Shown: positions 43,953-54,453 of the stretch, one piece after another
How the letters are laid out: every line of letters begins with the position of its first letter
Numbering within the stretch: the first letter of the stretch is position 1
DNA from: Allotamlana fucoidanivorans
GTDB taxonomy: Bacteria > Bacteroidota > Bacteroidia > Flavobacteriales > Flavobacteriaceae
Reading direction: 5' to 3'
Length of the DNA stretch: 64,000 nucleotides
Assembly (NCBI RefSeq): GCF_006265225.1
Contig: NZ_VDCS01000015.1
Location: forward strand, 1-64,000
Translations under genes and position numbers: made by a program
Notes under the pieces: generated by a model
Database searches by the model: none
The model's input: only the letters and a program-made list of their open reading frames with translations
Told to the model about the DNA's origin: nothing

Positions 43953-45740
43953 TTATTTTGAGTTTGAAATGAGTACTTTTTTAGTGAAGTTTTTTTGTGA
44001 TTCACTTTGAATGGTAACAACATAAACACCATCACTTAAAGATTTAGTAGTGTATGTGTAATCCGTTTCTGCTGAATTTAATACTAAGTAAAGAACTTCT
44101 TTTCCTGTAATATCATATAAACTAATGGATTTTATAGGTAATCTTTTTGTGTTAATAATTTTTAGTTCAGATAAGTTGTTGTCTTGAAAGACGTTAAAAC
44201 TATTAGCAATAAAGTTATCCTTACTTAGAGTATTTTGTGTAAATGTAATGGCAAATCGGTCATTGTAGTGTCCAGCTTCTAAAATAGTACTGTAGTCTTG
44301 TGTGGTTAAATCAAAATACTTGTTTAATTCGGCATCATATAAAAATATGGGTTGATTAGTGTTAAAATGCTGAATGTCAGCTACTCTAATTTTAATAGGT
44401 TGTTTTTTGTCTAAATTGATTCTTAAAGGTATTGTTAAATCTTTCGTAAAAGCATGAGCTTGGGTTATGTAGTTTTCCTCATTTAATACCCAACTGGCAT
44501 CAGAATTTAAAACATCAGAAAACTTACTTTCTAAACCATAATCAAAACCTGGAGTTGCAGAATGATGAAAATTATGTAAGAGTTGTCTGGTGTAGGTATT
44601 GTTAAAATCAACATTTAATCGAAACCGCTTATAGTCTGTTGGAATTAAAGGGAATCCTTCTTCTGTTAACTTTGTTTTTTGTGATGTTTTCGCTTTTGAA
44701 TTGTTGACTTTGAAAAACTCGCTATTTCCATCCGATTCTTTTTCGTAAACACGTTGTGAATTTCTAAAATACACTTGCTGTGTTCCAGAAATTCCTATAT
44801 GCCCTTCAATCATAAAACCTTGCCCCACGGGAATATATCGCTTAACTGTTTTTCCTGCAGAACTTGGTGATCCTATGGTGTTAATTGTGCCATCTCCATT
44901 GTAAGAGTTAAAGGTGGCAGGAACATAAGATTCTAAACTCCCATCAGCACTAATAGTGTATGAGGCATAACCACCCCGATACGCTGATAGGTAATGCGAA
45001 TTTACGGTAGCATCCTGCTCCCAAAAGTATAGGGTACCAGTCATATTTCCAGTGTTTATTGGGGCATGAATAAAACCTAAAGCGTCTAAGGCTGAAGGGT
45101 AAGGGTTGCCAACTAGGGTTGATTTTCCCGCTTCAACATCAACAGAAATATCCCCGTTATTGGGCTTTCCTCTAAAATCATAGAGTTGACTGCTCCTCGA
45201 ACCATTAGTGCCTTTCATGGTAAAACCATAACCTGACGGCAAATCGTAATTTGACCCTATGTAATTCCAGTCCGCATACGAAGAGCCTGTTTTATAACTG
45301 TACAGCCACCTTGTTGATATAACCAGTGGGGCTGAGCTGCCGTTAAAGCCACCAGTATACCCAGCCAAATTGGCACCAATGGGAGCACTTGTTTCATCAT
45401 ACATATTAGTATTGAACCTGTAAGGTCTGTTTGCATTAGATGAAGCATCTGTGTTACCTACAGGAGAACACCAATAGTTATAAGCATACGCATTGGTAGT
45501 TCCATTTTGTTGAATACTTAATTTTCCAACACCTGAGTTTCCAGTGGTTCCTGTGCCTTGAATCACTTGGGCCTCATTTCTTAAATATATAGAACTAGTA
45601 GCCTCATTTAAATTGATATCATCTTCAACAAAAACAATTTCATCATTAACAAAAACAAAGGCGTCATTTCTAATGGCTAGTTGTGCCTGACCTATCAAAC
45701 TGGAGGTCAAAATCATGAATAAAATAATTCTATTAATCAT
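43953..45740 (-). CDS. large secreted protein with T9SS C-terminal sorting domain
   Basis: 595 residues, signal peptide ending about GQAQL. The N-terminal and central parts are beta-rich, with NATRPYRFNTNMYDE and repeated GNPYPSALDALGFI segments; no enzymatic motif is seen. The C-terminus carries a Por/type-A sorting domain (KIINTKRLPIKSISLYDITGKEVLYL, then NFTKKVLIS). So it is probably exported by the type IX system and anchored to the surface. Confidence 0.82.
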   Translation of the reverse strand: MINRIILFMILTSSLIGQAQLAIRNDAFVFVNDEIVFVEDDINLNEATSSIYLRNEAQVIQGTGTTGNSGVGKLSIQQNGTTNAYAYNYWCSPVGNTDASSNANRPYRFNTNMYDETSAPIGANLAGYTGGFNGSSAPLVISTRWLYSYKTGSSYADWNYIGSNYDLPSGYGFTMKGTNGSRSSQLYDFRGKPNNGDISVDVEAGKSTLVGNPYPSALDALGFIHAPINTGNMTGTLYFWEQDATVNSHYLSAYRGGYASYTISADGSLESYVPATFNSYNGDGTINTIGSPSSAGKTVKRYIPVGQGFMIEGHIGISGTQQVYFRNSQRVYEKESDGNSEFFKVNNSKAKTSQKTKLTEEGFPLIPTDYKRFRLNVDFNNTYTRQLLHNFHHSATPGFDYGLESKFSDVLNSDASWVLNEENYITQAHAFTKDLTIPLRINLDKKQPIKIRVADIQHFNTNQPIFLYDAELNKYFDLTTQDYSTILEAGHYNDRFAITFTQNTLSKDNFIANSFNVFQDNNLSELKIINTKRLPIKSISLYDITGKEVLYLVLNSAETDYTYTTKSLSDGVYVVTIQSESQKNFTKKVLISNSK

Positions 45741-45909
45741 GGCTCTAGAGAGATTTATAAAAACAAATATACTTTTTTTTATGAAGAAACAGCGTTATAT
45801 CGTTAAAATCAGCTTTTAATCGGTTTTATTTTTTGATAGTTTAAAAGGAATATACTAATCATTTAGATTTGATATTTTATGTATTTTGCAAACCTAATAA
45901 AAGATTTAT

Positions 45910-46101
45910 ATGAAATACGTAAACTATATACTCATAATTATTGGAGCCTTTGTGGCTATGTATGCTAAGGTAGATGGAAATCAAAACCAAGTGGTTTTAA
46001 TTATTGGTATTGTACTGTTAATGATTGGTGTATATAGGATTTCTAAAACCATACCAAGCAGAAAAGATGATGACGATACTACATTTAATAATGAGAATTA
46101 A
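45910..46101 (+). CDS. small membrane protein
   Basis: 63 residues with two hydrophobic segments (about 5-22 and 28-46) and an acidic tail (KDDDDTTFNNEN). Two bases before the Smr gene. Unknown. Confidence 0.6.
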   Translation: MKYVNYILIIIGAFVAMYAKVDGNQNQVVLIIGIVLLMIGVYRISKTIPSRKDDDDTTFNNEN

Positions 46102-46103
46102 AG

Positions 46104-46664
46104 ATGAAATTAAAAATTGGTGATCGGGTTTTGGTGCTAGATGAGGACTTTTCAGGAGTAGTAAAAGAAATTGAAGGCACTACAGTAAGTATTGAAACAG
46201 AGGATGGTTTTTGTATTGACTTTAATGAAAATGAATTGGTGAAAAGTGACCACACCATAAAAGCTAATATGTTTCAAAAAACCAATTTGAAAGATGTTAT
46301 TTCTGAAAAAGAGCAGTCAAAAAAAAGACGATCAAATGTAAAAAAGCGGACTAAAGATCGCTATGAGCCAACCATGGAAGTGGATTTGCATATTCATCAA
46401 CTTGTAAGCTCATATCGAGGTATGGCCAATCATGATATACTTACGTTGCAATTAGATACAGCCAGAAGAAAACTTGATTTTGCTATTTCAAAACGCATTC
46501 AAAAAATAGTGTTTATACACGGTGTGGGCGAAGGCGTATTAAAACTAGAACTTGAATATTTATTTGGTAGATATAATAACATTAAATTTTACGATGCCGA
46601 TTATAAAAAATATGGTTTAGGAGCCACAGAGGTTTATATTTTTCAAAACGCAGCGAGAGATTGA
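46104..46664 (+). CDS. Smr-domain protein
   Basis: 186 residues: an N-terminal small beta domain (KLKIGDRVLVLDEDFSGVV), a basic linker (KKRRSNVKKRTKDRY, about 71-87), and a C-terminal Smr endonuclease-like domain (DLHIHQLVSSYRGMANHD..., IVFIHGVGEGVLKLELEYLF, about 92-165). The DLH and HGxGxG patterns fit the Smr family, related to MutS2 tails. Role in this organism is unknown; translation or DNA repair has been suggested for relatives. Confidence 0.88.
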   Translation: MKLKIGDRVLVLDEDFSGVVKEIEGTTVSIETEDGFCIDFNENELVKSDHTIKANMFQKTNLKDVISEKEQSKKRRSNVKKRTKDRYEPTMEVDLHIHQLVSSYRGMANHDILTLQLDTARRKLDFAISKRIQKIVFIHGVGEGVLKLELEYLFGRYNNIKFYDADYKKYGLGATEVYIFQNAARD

Positions 46665-47588
46665 TTATGGAAAATTAGGGGTAACAACCCGTCCTTTTAA
46701 ATCATCAGGAAATCCGCTTGTGTCTAGTTTCCCAAAATCATATTCATCAGCAGCGAGAATTTCAATATCAATATCTCTTAAAACCATTCTAATATCATAA
46801 AACTTCTTTATTAAATGTCCTCTGTAGGCCGTAGCGGGTACCGTGGTTAATACTTCAGGGTTTAAATAATCTGGTCCTACGTCATTCTGGGTACGATCAT
46901 TGGTAGGGTTGCGGTCTTGTGTTTGATTTTCTTCATCGCGTGTTTTTACACCATCACCATCATCATCATCATCCAAGTAGTCTGGTATACCATCACTGTC
47001 TGTATCTTGTGCCTCGCTAAAAGGATCTCCTTCTTCAAGACCTAATTCTAACTTGGTTAATACATTATCACCATCGTCATCAGCATCAATATAGTCTGGT
47101 AAACCATCACCATCGGTGTCATCATCCTCTAAATTTCCATTATTATTACGGTCTTCTAATTCGGCAGGAACACCATCGTCATCATCTTCAACAAATAAGG
47201 TCGTAATATCTGCTTTTCCGCTAGTACTCATTCTATCATTGGTTATGACAACATCAGAATCAGGAACATCTTGACAAAACAAGCCGCTTGGTAATTTGGT
47301 ATTACTATAGGTTCTATAGTTAAAAGGATTGGTTGTACTAATATTATAGGTTTTTTCAAATGTACCATTTTCATCAACCTGCAATAAATCATTAATGGTT
47401 ACGCCTGTTAGTTTTAAAGATAACGATTCAGAAGGATCATCTTTTGTTTTGTATAAGACTAGGTTTTTATCACCGCAATGCTTAAACGTGTTTCCAAAAT
47501 CTAATTCAATGGTGATAATATCGCCATCATCGCAGGATTGAAATGGGGTAAAACAAAAACAAATTATAACAAAAAATAGCTTACGCAT
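46665..47588 (-). CDS. lipoprotein with thrombospondin type 3 / Ca-binding repeats
   Basis: The frame opens at 47639, but the promoter box lies at 47605-47612, so [21 protein letters not shown] (47588) is the start; Cys19 is the lipobox residue. About 307 residues. The middle has repeats of the D-x-D-x-D-G type ([38 protein letters not shown], about 160-225), then a [20 protein letters not shown]-terminal segment. Surface or periplasmic role inferred from the lipobox. Confidence 0.78.
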   Translation of the reverse strand: MRKLFFVIICFCFTPFQSCDDGDIITIELDFGNTFKHCGDKNLVLYKTKDDPSESLSLKLTGVTINDLLQVDENGTFEKTYNISTTNPFNYRTYSNTKLPSGLFCQDVPDSDVVITNDRMSTSGKADITTLFVEDDDDGVPAELEDRNNNGNLEDDDTDGDGLPDYIDADDDGDNVLTKLELGLEEGDPFSEAQDTDSDGIPDYLDDDDDGDGVKTRDEENQTQDRNPTNDRTQNDVGPDYLNPEVLTTVPATAYRGHLIKKFYDIRMVLRDIDIEILAADEYDFGKLDTSGFPDDLKGRVVTPNFP

Positions 47589-47604
47589 TGTACATGGTTT
47601 TTGG

Positions 47605-47612
47605 CAAAAATA
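47605..47612 (-). promoter_or_regulatory. -7 promoter box TATTTTTG for TSP3 lipoprotein
   Basis: On the minus strand it lies 17 bases before the ATG at 47588. Confidence 0.5.
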
Positions 47613-47662
47613 ATGCAATTGTAAATTATAACGATGCATAATGAAAATAATTTTATTTCAAG

Positions 47663-47670
47663 TATTTTTG
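47663..47670 (+). promoter_or_regulatory. -7 promoter box TATTTTTG for cysteine desulfurase
   Basis: Fits TAnnTTTG, about 45 bases before ATG at 47716; the two divergent promoters are 50 bases apart. Confidence 0.5.
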
Positions 47671-47715
47671 CCATTTGATAGTGTATTTTCTTAAAATATT
47701 AGAATAAAAGCCTAA

Positions 47716-48858
47716 ATGAAACAAGTCTATTTTGATAATTCGGCTACCACACCAATGCGTGACGAAGTTATTCATGCCATGGCACATGTGATGAAAGAAG
47801 GCTATGGAAACCCGTCATCTTCACATGCGTTTGGAAGAAAGGCAAAAGTCTTGGTAGAAAAAGCAAGAAAGACCATAGCGCATTATTTTAATGTTTCGGC
47901 AAGTGAAATTATTTTTACATCAGGAGGTACTGAGGCCGACAATATGATTTTAAGAAGTACGGTTAAAGATTTGGGAGTATCTCATATTATCACGTCTAAA
48001 ATTGAGCACCATGCGGTTTTACATACGGTTGAAGCGCTTCAAAAGGAATTTAAAATTGAAGTAAGTTATGTAACCTTAAATGAACAGGGTGATATAGATT
48101 TTAATCAGCTAGAACGTTTATTAGAAAAAGACGGGAAGGCTTTGGTAAGTTTAATGCACGTTAATAATGAAATAGGAAATATTTTAGATTTAAAACGTGT
48201 TGGAGTGCTTTGTAATGCGAATAATGCCTTGTTTCACACAGATGCCGTACAGTCTGTTGGGCATTATAAAATGGATTTAAAAGCATTACACGTTGATTTT
48301 TTAGCAGCATCAGCGCATAAATTTCATGGCCCAAAAGGTGTCGGGTTTGCTTTTATAAAGAAAGACTCAGGCCTATCGCCTTTAATCATAGGCGGAGAGC
48401 AAGAAAGAGGTATGCGAGCAGGAACCGAAAGCATTCATAATATTGTTGGTTTAGAGGAAGCTATAAAGCTAGCGTATGACAATTTAGATGCCGAATCAAA
48501 TTATGTGAAGTCGCTAAAAACGTATTTCATTAATACCATTACAAAAGAAATTCCTGGTGTACAATTTAACGGGCAATCTCAGAGTATCGAGCAAAGCACC
48601 TATACTTTGGTAAATGTTTGTTTGCCTTTTTCTGCTGAAAAGTCTGGCATGCTATTGTTTCAGCTTGATTTAAAAGGTATAGCCTGTTCAAAAGGCAGTG
48701 CTTGCCAAAGTGGTAGTAGCCAAAACTCACATGTACTTACAGAGATTTTAAATGAAGCCGACTTGTTAAAACCTTCCATTCGGTTTTCGTTTAGCATCTA
48801 TAATACTAAGGAAGAAATTGATTACGTGATTTCAATGCTTAAAGCATTAAAGGAGTGA
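47716..48858 (+). CDS. cysteine desulfurase, IscS/NifS family
   Basis: 380 residues, PLP class V. The PLP lysine is in LAASAHKFHGPKGVGF (about 197-212) and the active Cys in CSKGSACQSGSSQNSHV (Cys at about 329), in the loop typical of IscS/SufS-like desulfurases. It lies in a group of unrelated genes; no iscU or suf genes nearby. Provides sulfur for Fe-S clusters or tRNA thiolation. Confidence 0.9.
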   Translation: MKQVYFDNSATTPMRDEVIHAMAHVMKEGYGNPSSSHAFGRKAKVLVEKARKTIAHYFNVSASEIIFTSGGTEADNMILRSTVKDLGVSHIITSKIEHHAVLHTVEALQKEFKIEVSYVTLNEQGDIDFNQLERLLEKDGKALVSLMHVNNEIGNILDLKRVGVLCNANNALFHTDAVQSVGHYKMDLKALHVDFLAASAHKFHGPKGVGFAFIKKDSGLSPLIIGGEQERGMRAGTESIHNIVGLEEAIKLAYDNLDAESNYVKSLKTYFINTITKEIPGVQFNGQSQSIEQSTYTLVNVCLPFSAEKSGMLLFQLDLKGIACSKGSACQSGSSQNSHVLTEILNEADLLKPSIRFSFSIYNTKEEIDYVISMLKALKE

Positions 48859-48980
48859 TATTCAGCTTAAAATTGGCGAATTGATAGTTATTGGTCGATT
48901 TTTTTGCGTTATAATTAAAATTGTATCATATATTTTATATTTTCGCATCATAAGTTTTCCCAAAAAACTAATTAATTGCT

Positions 48981-49733
48981 ATGACTCTCAAAAACTACTA
49001 TTATGTAATAGCTGTGCTATTGTACAGCATTTGTGTAGATATTCACGCCCAAGTAGGAATAGGAACCACATCACCTGATGTTTCATCAATTCTTGAAATA
49101 GAATCTACAACTCAAGGTCTGTTAACGCCAAGAATGACCTCGGTTCAACGTGTGGCAATTGTTTCACCTGCCCAAGGATTATTGGTATTTGATACAGATG
49201 AAGATGCCTTTTATTTTTTTGATGGAACAAATTGGGTAAAACTCATTTCAGAAAACTCTATAAATGATTATACGGGATGGGCAGATTATACTGATGGAAC
49301 TTATACATCTGCAAGTCCTTTTTCATTAACCGCTGGTAATAAGGTAACTTTGCCTAATAATGCTGTGACAATAAGAGATACTCAAAAACCAATTGATGTA
49401 ACCTCTTTTTATGATATAATGACTTCTACAATTACAGGTAGAAATGGAGATGGTATAAACGTAATGATTGAGTTTAAAATAAAACCAATTGTTAATCAAA
49501 CCACTAAAATAACAGTAGCCATAGACATTGGAGGAAGTATTGGTGAATTGTATAAAAGGGATTTTATAACGTCAAAAGGATTAAATGTTGAGCATTATTA
49601 TGTGAGTTCTTTTAATGCTTATACGTTAGATACTTGGGAAGCAAACGGAGGAACGGTTAAAATTGTTTCAGATTATGCCGCAGAAATCTATGACATAAGA
49701 TACGTTATTACAAGAACACATAAGGCAAGATAA
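48981..49733 (+). CDS. secreted protein, unnamed flavobacterial family
   Basis: 250 residues, signal peptide ending in about DIHAQ. The N-terminal VGIGTTSPDVSSILEIESTTQGLLTPRM segment is typical of Bacteroidota surface or tail-fibre-like secreted proteins. The rest is beta-rich. Function unknown; no C-terminal sorting domain seen. Confidence 0.65.
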   Translation: MTLKNYYYVIAVLLYSICVDIHAQVGIGTTSPDVSSILEIESTTQGLLTPRMTSVQRVAIVSPAQGLLVFDTDEDAFYFFDGTNWVKLISENSINDYTGWADYTDGTYTSASPFSLTAGNKVTLPNNAVTIRDTQKPIDVTSFYDIMTSTITGRNGDGINVMIEFKIKPIVNQTTKITVAIDIGGSIGELYKRDFITSKGLNVEHYYVSSFNAYTLDTWEANGGTVKIVSDYAAEIYDIRYVITRTHKAR

Positions 49734-49805
49734 TATTATTGTGAAATTTTGTTCAGATTTCAACCGTGCTAAAGGTTAAATTATTGAATTTTGAATTACC
49801 TAAGT

Positions 49806-52265
49806 TTATAGTTTCATAGTAGCCCTAACATTAAAAACACGAGGAGTTAGATAGTTAGGTATGGCAATTTGCCTTTTACTATTAACATCTCTTACCCAAG
49901 TATTGGTGATGGAGTTTTGAACATCAAAAATATTGAATATCTCAAGCCCAATAGAAAGGGCTTTAAAAGGTTTTTTCCACCCTTTTTCAAACTGCTTTTC
50001 AGTATCAACAAAAACATATTGCAAGCCTAGATCGGCTCTTTTGTAATCAGGTAATCTAACTTGATATTGATAGGGATCTGCATAGCTAGGAGAACCACCT
50101 GGTAATCCTGTGTTATATACTAGATTAATATACATTTTTAAATTTGGGGTACTTGGCACGTAATCTTGAAATAGTGCTGCAAATTTTAAACGTTGGTCGG
50201 TTGGCCTCGCTATAAAGCCTCTATCGTTTAAGTTCTCTTCGGTTTTTAAATAACCAAAACTGAACCAAGACTCGGTACCAGGTACAAACTCCCCATTCAG
50301 TCTCATATCTAATCCATAGGCATACGCTTTTGCATCATTATTAGCGCGATATCTAATTCTTACATTTTCAAGCGTATATGTGTTTACATCACTAAGGTGT
50401 TTGTAGTAAATCTCAGAAGTTAACTTAAAAGGTCTGTTCCACATTTTAAAGCTATAATCATTGCCCAATACAAAGTGAACAGATTTTTGAGCTTTAACGT
50501 TGGGTTGTACTACACCATTAGCATCACGAAGTTCTCTGTAAAATGGCGGTTGATAATAGAGTCCTACAGCGGCTCTAAAAAGCATATCCTTTTTCCATTC
50601 GGGTTTAATAGAAAACTGCGCTCTTGGGCTAATCACGGTTTGATTACTAGTGTTTATGTTTTGACCCTTAACAGACCAGTTATGCATTCTAAGTCCCGCA
50701 TTATACCAAACTTTACTAGAGCCTATATAACTGCGTTTGCTCCATTGCCCATAAGCTTGAATTCTATTAATTTGAGTATGGTTTGTTGCTCTTACATTTT
50801 GAAAAGGTTCGAGAGGAGCCGTGTAGGGCTCGTAAGGTTGTTCGTTGGCTGGTATATGCGGAGGTCTTATGGAAAACCCAGCAGAATCAATGACTTCCCA
50901 TTCTACTAACCGATCACGAATATCTTCATGGGTATACTTTACAGACCACTCGATTCTGTTGTTATCAATTTTTAAATCGCCTTTGTGTTCTATGTTGGTA
51001 ATTAACGCATCTAAATCGTTTCTGCCATGTGTTAATTGACTACCAATGCCTTCGCTAAATTCTACTTCCCCCAAATTTTCATCACCAATATTGCCGTTTA
51101 CTTCGCCAAGTCGGTATTGTGCCAAGATATCAAAATACTCCTCCTCTTGGGTGTTATAGGTAGATGTGATTACATGAAGCGCTAAATTATCATGAACAAA
51201 ATAAGAGCCCTTTAATGCACCAAATAGGGTTTGATATTGATCCTTTTCTTGCCCCTCATAAAATACCAGTAAGGCCACGGGATCTGATAAAGTTCCAAAG
51301 TTTGTTTGACGGGTTTTAGGGGCGTAACTGTATTTGTTTATAGAGGCGTTTCCAAGGAAACTCAAATGGAATTTATTTGTAAAACGATAGGTGAAATACC
51401 CTTGAATATCACCAAACACAGGTTTAAAGTTAGTCTCTGTTTCCTTAGCATTAACTAAAAGACTATTGTCTCGATAACGACCTCCAACAATAGAAGTGAA
51501 TTTGGAATCCTTACTAATGTTTTCAATAGAAAGGCTGGCGCCTAATAAGCTTACATCGGCATTAACTTCAAATTGATACGGGTCTTTATAGGTAATATCT
51601 AAAACAGAGGATAATTTATCGCCATATTTGGCCTGAAATCCACCAGCCGAAAAATCAACATTTTGTACCAAGTTGGTGTTCACAAAACTTAAGCCTTCTT
51701 GTTGACCAGAGCGAATTAAAAAAGGACGATACACTTCTACATCATTAACATAGACTAAATTTTCATCATAGTTTCCGCCTCTAACAGAATATTGAGTGCT
51801 TAATTCATTATTATTACTTACGCCTGGTAATGTGAGTAGTAAGTTTTCTACACCCGCATTAGCTCCAGGTATTTTTCTAATGGTTTCAGGTTTTAGGGTA
51901 ATAATGCCTTCAACTTCTTTTTTTCGGTCTCCCATTATAATGACTGTTGCAATTTGCTCAACGGAAGAATTCATCACAGGGTTAAATTCTAAAATCTCTC
52001 CATTTTTGAGATTAAAAGTACCTGTTATTTTTTCATAGTTGATATGAGAAAACGTAATATTAATGTCTTGATTGGCTGGGATTGATAAACTGTAAAAGCC
52101 ATTAGTATCACTTTGAGTGCCTCCTGAATTTGATTTTACATTAACCTTTTCAACAGGTTCATTGTTCTCATTTAGTATAACACCCCTTAAGGTTGCTGTT
52201 TGAGAAATACCTAAGTGAATAAAAGTAAAAACGGTTAGTATGGTTAATGCAATCTTAGCTTTCAA
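49806..52265 (-). CDS. TonB-dependent receptor
   Basis: 819 residues: signal peptide (1-21), CarboxypepD_reg-like domain (about 25-100), plug domain (about 115-230; IPGANAGVENLLLTLPGVS and YSVRGGNYDENLVYVNDVEV), and a long barrel to LTPRVFNVRATMKL. It follows the M23 gene by 11 bases. Substrate unknown. Confidence 0.87.
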   Translation of the reverse strand: MKAKIALTILTVFTFIHLGISQTATLRGVILNENNEPVEKVNVKSNSGGTQSDTNGFYSLSIPANQDINITFSHINYEKITGTFNLKNGEILEFNPVMNSSVEQIATVIIMGDRKKEVEGIITLKPETIRKIPGANAGVENLLLTLPGVSNNNELSTQYSVRGGNYDENLVYVNDVEVYRPFLIRSGQQEGLSFVNTNLVQNVDFSAGGFQAKYGDKLSSVLDITYKDPYQFEVNADVSLLGASLSIENISKDSKFTSIVGGRYRDNSLLVNAKETETNFKPVFGDIQGYFTYRFTNKFHLSFLGNASINKYSYAPKTRQTNFGTLSDPVALLVFYEGQEKDQYQTLFGALKGSYFVHDNLALHVITSTYNTQEEEYFDILAQYRLGEVNGNIGDENLGEVEFSEGIGSQLTHGRNDLDALITNIEHKGDLKIDNNRIEWSVKYTHEDIRDRLVEWEVIDSAGFSIRPPHIPANEQPYEPYTAPLEPFQNVRATNHTQINRIQAYGQWSKRSYIGSSKVWYNAGLRMHNWSVKGQNINTSNQTVISPRAQFSIKPEWKKDMLFRAAVGLYYQPPFYRELRDANGVVQPNVKAQKSVHFVLGNDYSFKMWNRPFKLTSEIYYKHLSDVNTYTLENVRIRYRANNDAKAYAYGLDMRLNGEFVPGTESWFSFGYLKTEENLNDRGFIARPTDQRLKFAALFQDYVPSTPNLKMYINLVYNTGLPGGSPSYADPYQYQVRLPDYKRADLGLQYVFVDTEKQFEKGWKKPFKALSIGLEIFNIFDVQNSITNTWVRDVNSKRQIAIPNYLTPRVFNVRATMKL

Positions 52266-52276
52266 CTTGTGGTTAT

Positions 52277-53962
52277 TTATTTTCTGTAAAATACAGATTC
52301 AAAAGTAGAACTATTTCCAACATTATCAGTAACAATTACTTTTAAATTATTCTTAGTTTCAGTAAGTACATTATCGTTGAAATCGTGCGTTAGTGTTTTG
52401 GTTTTATAATCGTACTCCATTAAAATCCATTTACCATTAAGCGTGGCTCTGTAATTTGAAATCCCCGATTCTTTGTCATCAATAGTTATTTTTAAATAGC
52501 GATACTTACTTAACCATTGCCCATTTTTAAAGTTTATAGGTGTAATGATAGGTTTGTTGTAATCTGAAGTAATGGTATATGTTCCTAGTGTTTTTGTCCT
52601 GGCAGTCAGTGTATTATTTTTACGTTTTGTATACGTGTAATAAGGTGTTTTTTTATAACCTACCAGTCTGGCAATGTAGAGTTTGTTAATATCATCATTG
52701 TTATAATGGCTTACGTCAAAATGAATTGAAAAGTTTTTCTTAGCCGCCATAACATCTTCATGCAATATCACTGTATCTTGGTTGACTTGAAAATCAATAT
52801 AGAAATCTTCATAAAACGTATCTTTATAAAAATCAACCGAAATACGACCAGTTTTTAAATGGGTGTGTTGATTGGCTTTTACAAAATAAGGCGTTGTTTT
52901 CTTAGAACCCGCTACAGCCGCGCTATCATACTTTCCATTGATATGTACCGTAACCCAGGATGCATTATTGTTAAAATCGGCCACTTTTATTTTGTAAACG
53001 GCATTGGTGCTATCTTCTATATGGATATAGCCATCATTTAGTGGCTCTTTTATAATACTAAGAGGGATATTTTGTTTATATAATTTTTGTATACGCTTTT
53101 TTTCTTTTGTATAGTGCTCATAGTCAATGAGCTGATTGATGTGTTTGGTTTCATCAAATCCAAATTTCTTAAAATCTAATTCAAAATTTTTGCTACCATT
53201 AATAAATGTTTGAATATTGTAAACACCGTTTGAGTTAGCTGCTAAGTCTTGTCTGTCAATAGTTTCAATACCAAAACCTAAAGTGCCAATGGCGTCAATG
53301 GTTTCAGCGTAGTAGTCACCGCTAGCAACAGGTTTTAGTTGTAATCGATATTTTTTATTGGATTTATTAACAAAGGAATGGTCGCCAATAGGGTAGGCGT
53401 AAACCGATTTTACAAGTGGGGTGGTGGTATCTTTTATATTAATCCCAAAAAGCATTGGGTTCATGGGGCGCTCCTGTTTGTCTCTAATTTCATAATGAAG
53501 ATGTGGACCACCAGATCCACCAGTATTTCCACTATAGGCTATAAGTTGCCCTTTTGTAACGGGTAGTTTTTCAGCACTTGGAAAAACTTCAACTTCATAC
53601 GATTCTTTTTGGTATTGAATCTGTTTAATATACTGTTCTATCTCTGGTGAAAATTTTTGTAAGTGCGCATACACTGTGGTGTATCCATTAGGGTGCGTAA
53701 GGTATAACGCTTTGCCATAACCAAAATGCGAAATTTTTATTCTACTCACGTATCCATCTGCAGAAGCCAATACGTTAAGTCCGCTACGTTGTTGTGTTTT
53801 AATGTCTATACCTGAATGAAAATGATTAGATCGTAACTCGGCGAAGGTTCCAGCAAGAATCAATGGGATGTCAAGCGGACTACGAAAATAATCTTGAGGA
53901 TATAGGTTTTGAGCCTTACCTAAAAAAGGTAGAACTAGAAATAGGGACAGTATAAAACGCAT
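52277..53962 (-). CDS. M23-family metallopeptidase
   Basis: 561 residues, signal peptide (1-17). The LytM domain has NHFHSGIDIKTQQRSG (about 46-62) and GGSGGPHLHYEIRD (HxH, about 150-165), so the zinc residues are present. The C-terminal 370 residues are beta-rich, perhaps binding domains. Probably acts on peptidoglycan; the following TonB gene on the same strand is most likely co-transcribed. Confidence 0.88.
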   Translation of the reverse strand: MRFILSLFLVLPFLGKAQNLYPQDYFRSPLDIPLILAGTFAELRSNHFHSGIDIKTQQRSGLNVLASADGYVSRIKISHFGYGKALYLTHPNGYTTVYAHLQKFSPEIEQYIKQIQYQKESYEVEVFPSAEKLPVTKGQLIAYSGNTGGSGGPHLHYEIRDKQERPMNPMLFGINIKDTTTPLVKSVYAYPIGDHSFVNKSNKKYRLQLKPVASGDYYAETIDAIGTLGFGIETIDRQDLAANSNGVYNIQTFINGSKNFELDFKKFGFDETKHINQLIDYEHYTKEKKRIQKLYKQNIPLSIIKEPLNDGYIHIEDSTNAVYKIKVADFNNNASWVTVHINGKYDSAAVAGSKKTTPYFVKANQHTHLKTGRISVDFYKDTFYEDFYIDFQVNQDTVILHEDVMAAKKNFSIHFDVSHYNNDDINKLYIARLVGYKKTPYYTYTKRKNNTLTARTKTLGTYTITSDYNKPIITPINFKNGQWLSKYRYLKITIDDKESGISNYRATLNGKWILMEYDYKTKTLTHDFNDNVLTETKNNLKVIVTDNVGNSSTFESVFYRK

Positions 53963-54118
53963 ATAAAAATATATTAGGCTAAAATATCAATTAGATAAGA
54001 AAAAGCAAAGTATAAAGCAAAAATCAAACTAAGGTCTTGCCTTATTTCATAATTTCATATAGTAACGCACGGTTTTAAAATTTATGAAAAAACAATTGTA
54101 AAATAAGGTTAGGTATGT

Positions 54119-54126
54119 TAACTTTG
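54119..54126 (+). promoter_or_regulatory. -7 promoter box TAACTTTG with -33 TTG
   Basis: TAACTTTG (54119-54126) with TTG at 54096-54098, twenty bases apart. It starts the coiled-coil/zapA operon. Confidence 0.6.
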
Positions 54127-54150
54127 TGTGATAAGTATTGAATTTTGTAA

Positions 54151-54441
54151 ATGGGTAATATTGAAGATATTGTAGATTCTTTAGAAAACAAGATTAGCAA
54201 AGTATTACACAAGTTAGAGCTTTTAAAACAAGCTAATTTAAAATTGAATAAGGAATTAGAGATTTCAAAGGCAAAAATTTCAACTCAAAAACAAGAAATT
54301 TCTGATTGGGAAGAAAAATACAAAGCTTTAAAAATGGCAAATTCAATGCTTGGTAGTGACGATAATAAAAGAGAAACGAGGCTTAAAATAAACGCATTAA
54401 TTAGAGATATTGATCATTGCATTGCTCAACTTTCTGATTAA
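54151..54441 (+). CDS. coiled-coil protein upstream of zapA
   Basis: 96 residues, a long helix with heptad-like leucines and lysines (LENKISKVLHKLELLKQANL, about 11-30) and an acidic KETRLKINALIRDIDHCIAQ end. Its position directly before zapA is common in Bacteroidota. It may be a ZapB-like partner; inference. Confidence 0.75.
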   Translation: MGNIEDIVDSLENKISKVLHKLELLKQANLKLNKELEISKAKISTQKQEISDWEEKYKALKMANSMLGSDDNKRETRLKINALIRDIDHCIAQLSD

Positions 54442-54453
54442 GGACTAATATTC

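Noticed and set aside
48881-49078. 65-residue frame before the secreted protein
   Set aside because: It overlaps the better frame at 48981 with signal peptide, and shows no conserved features.
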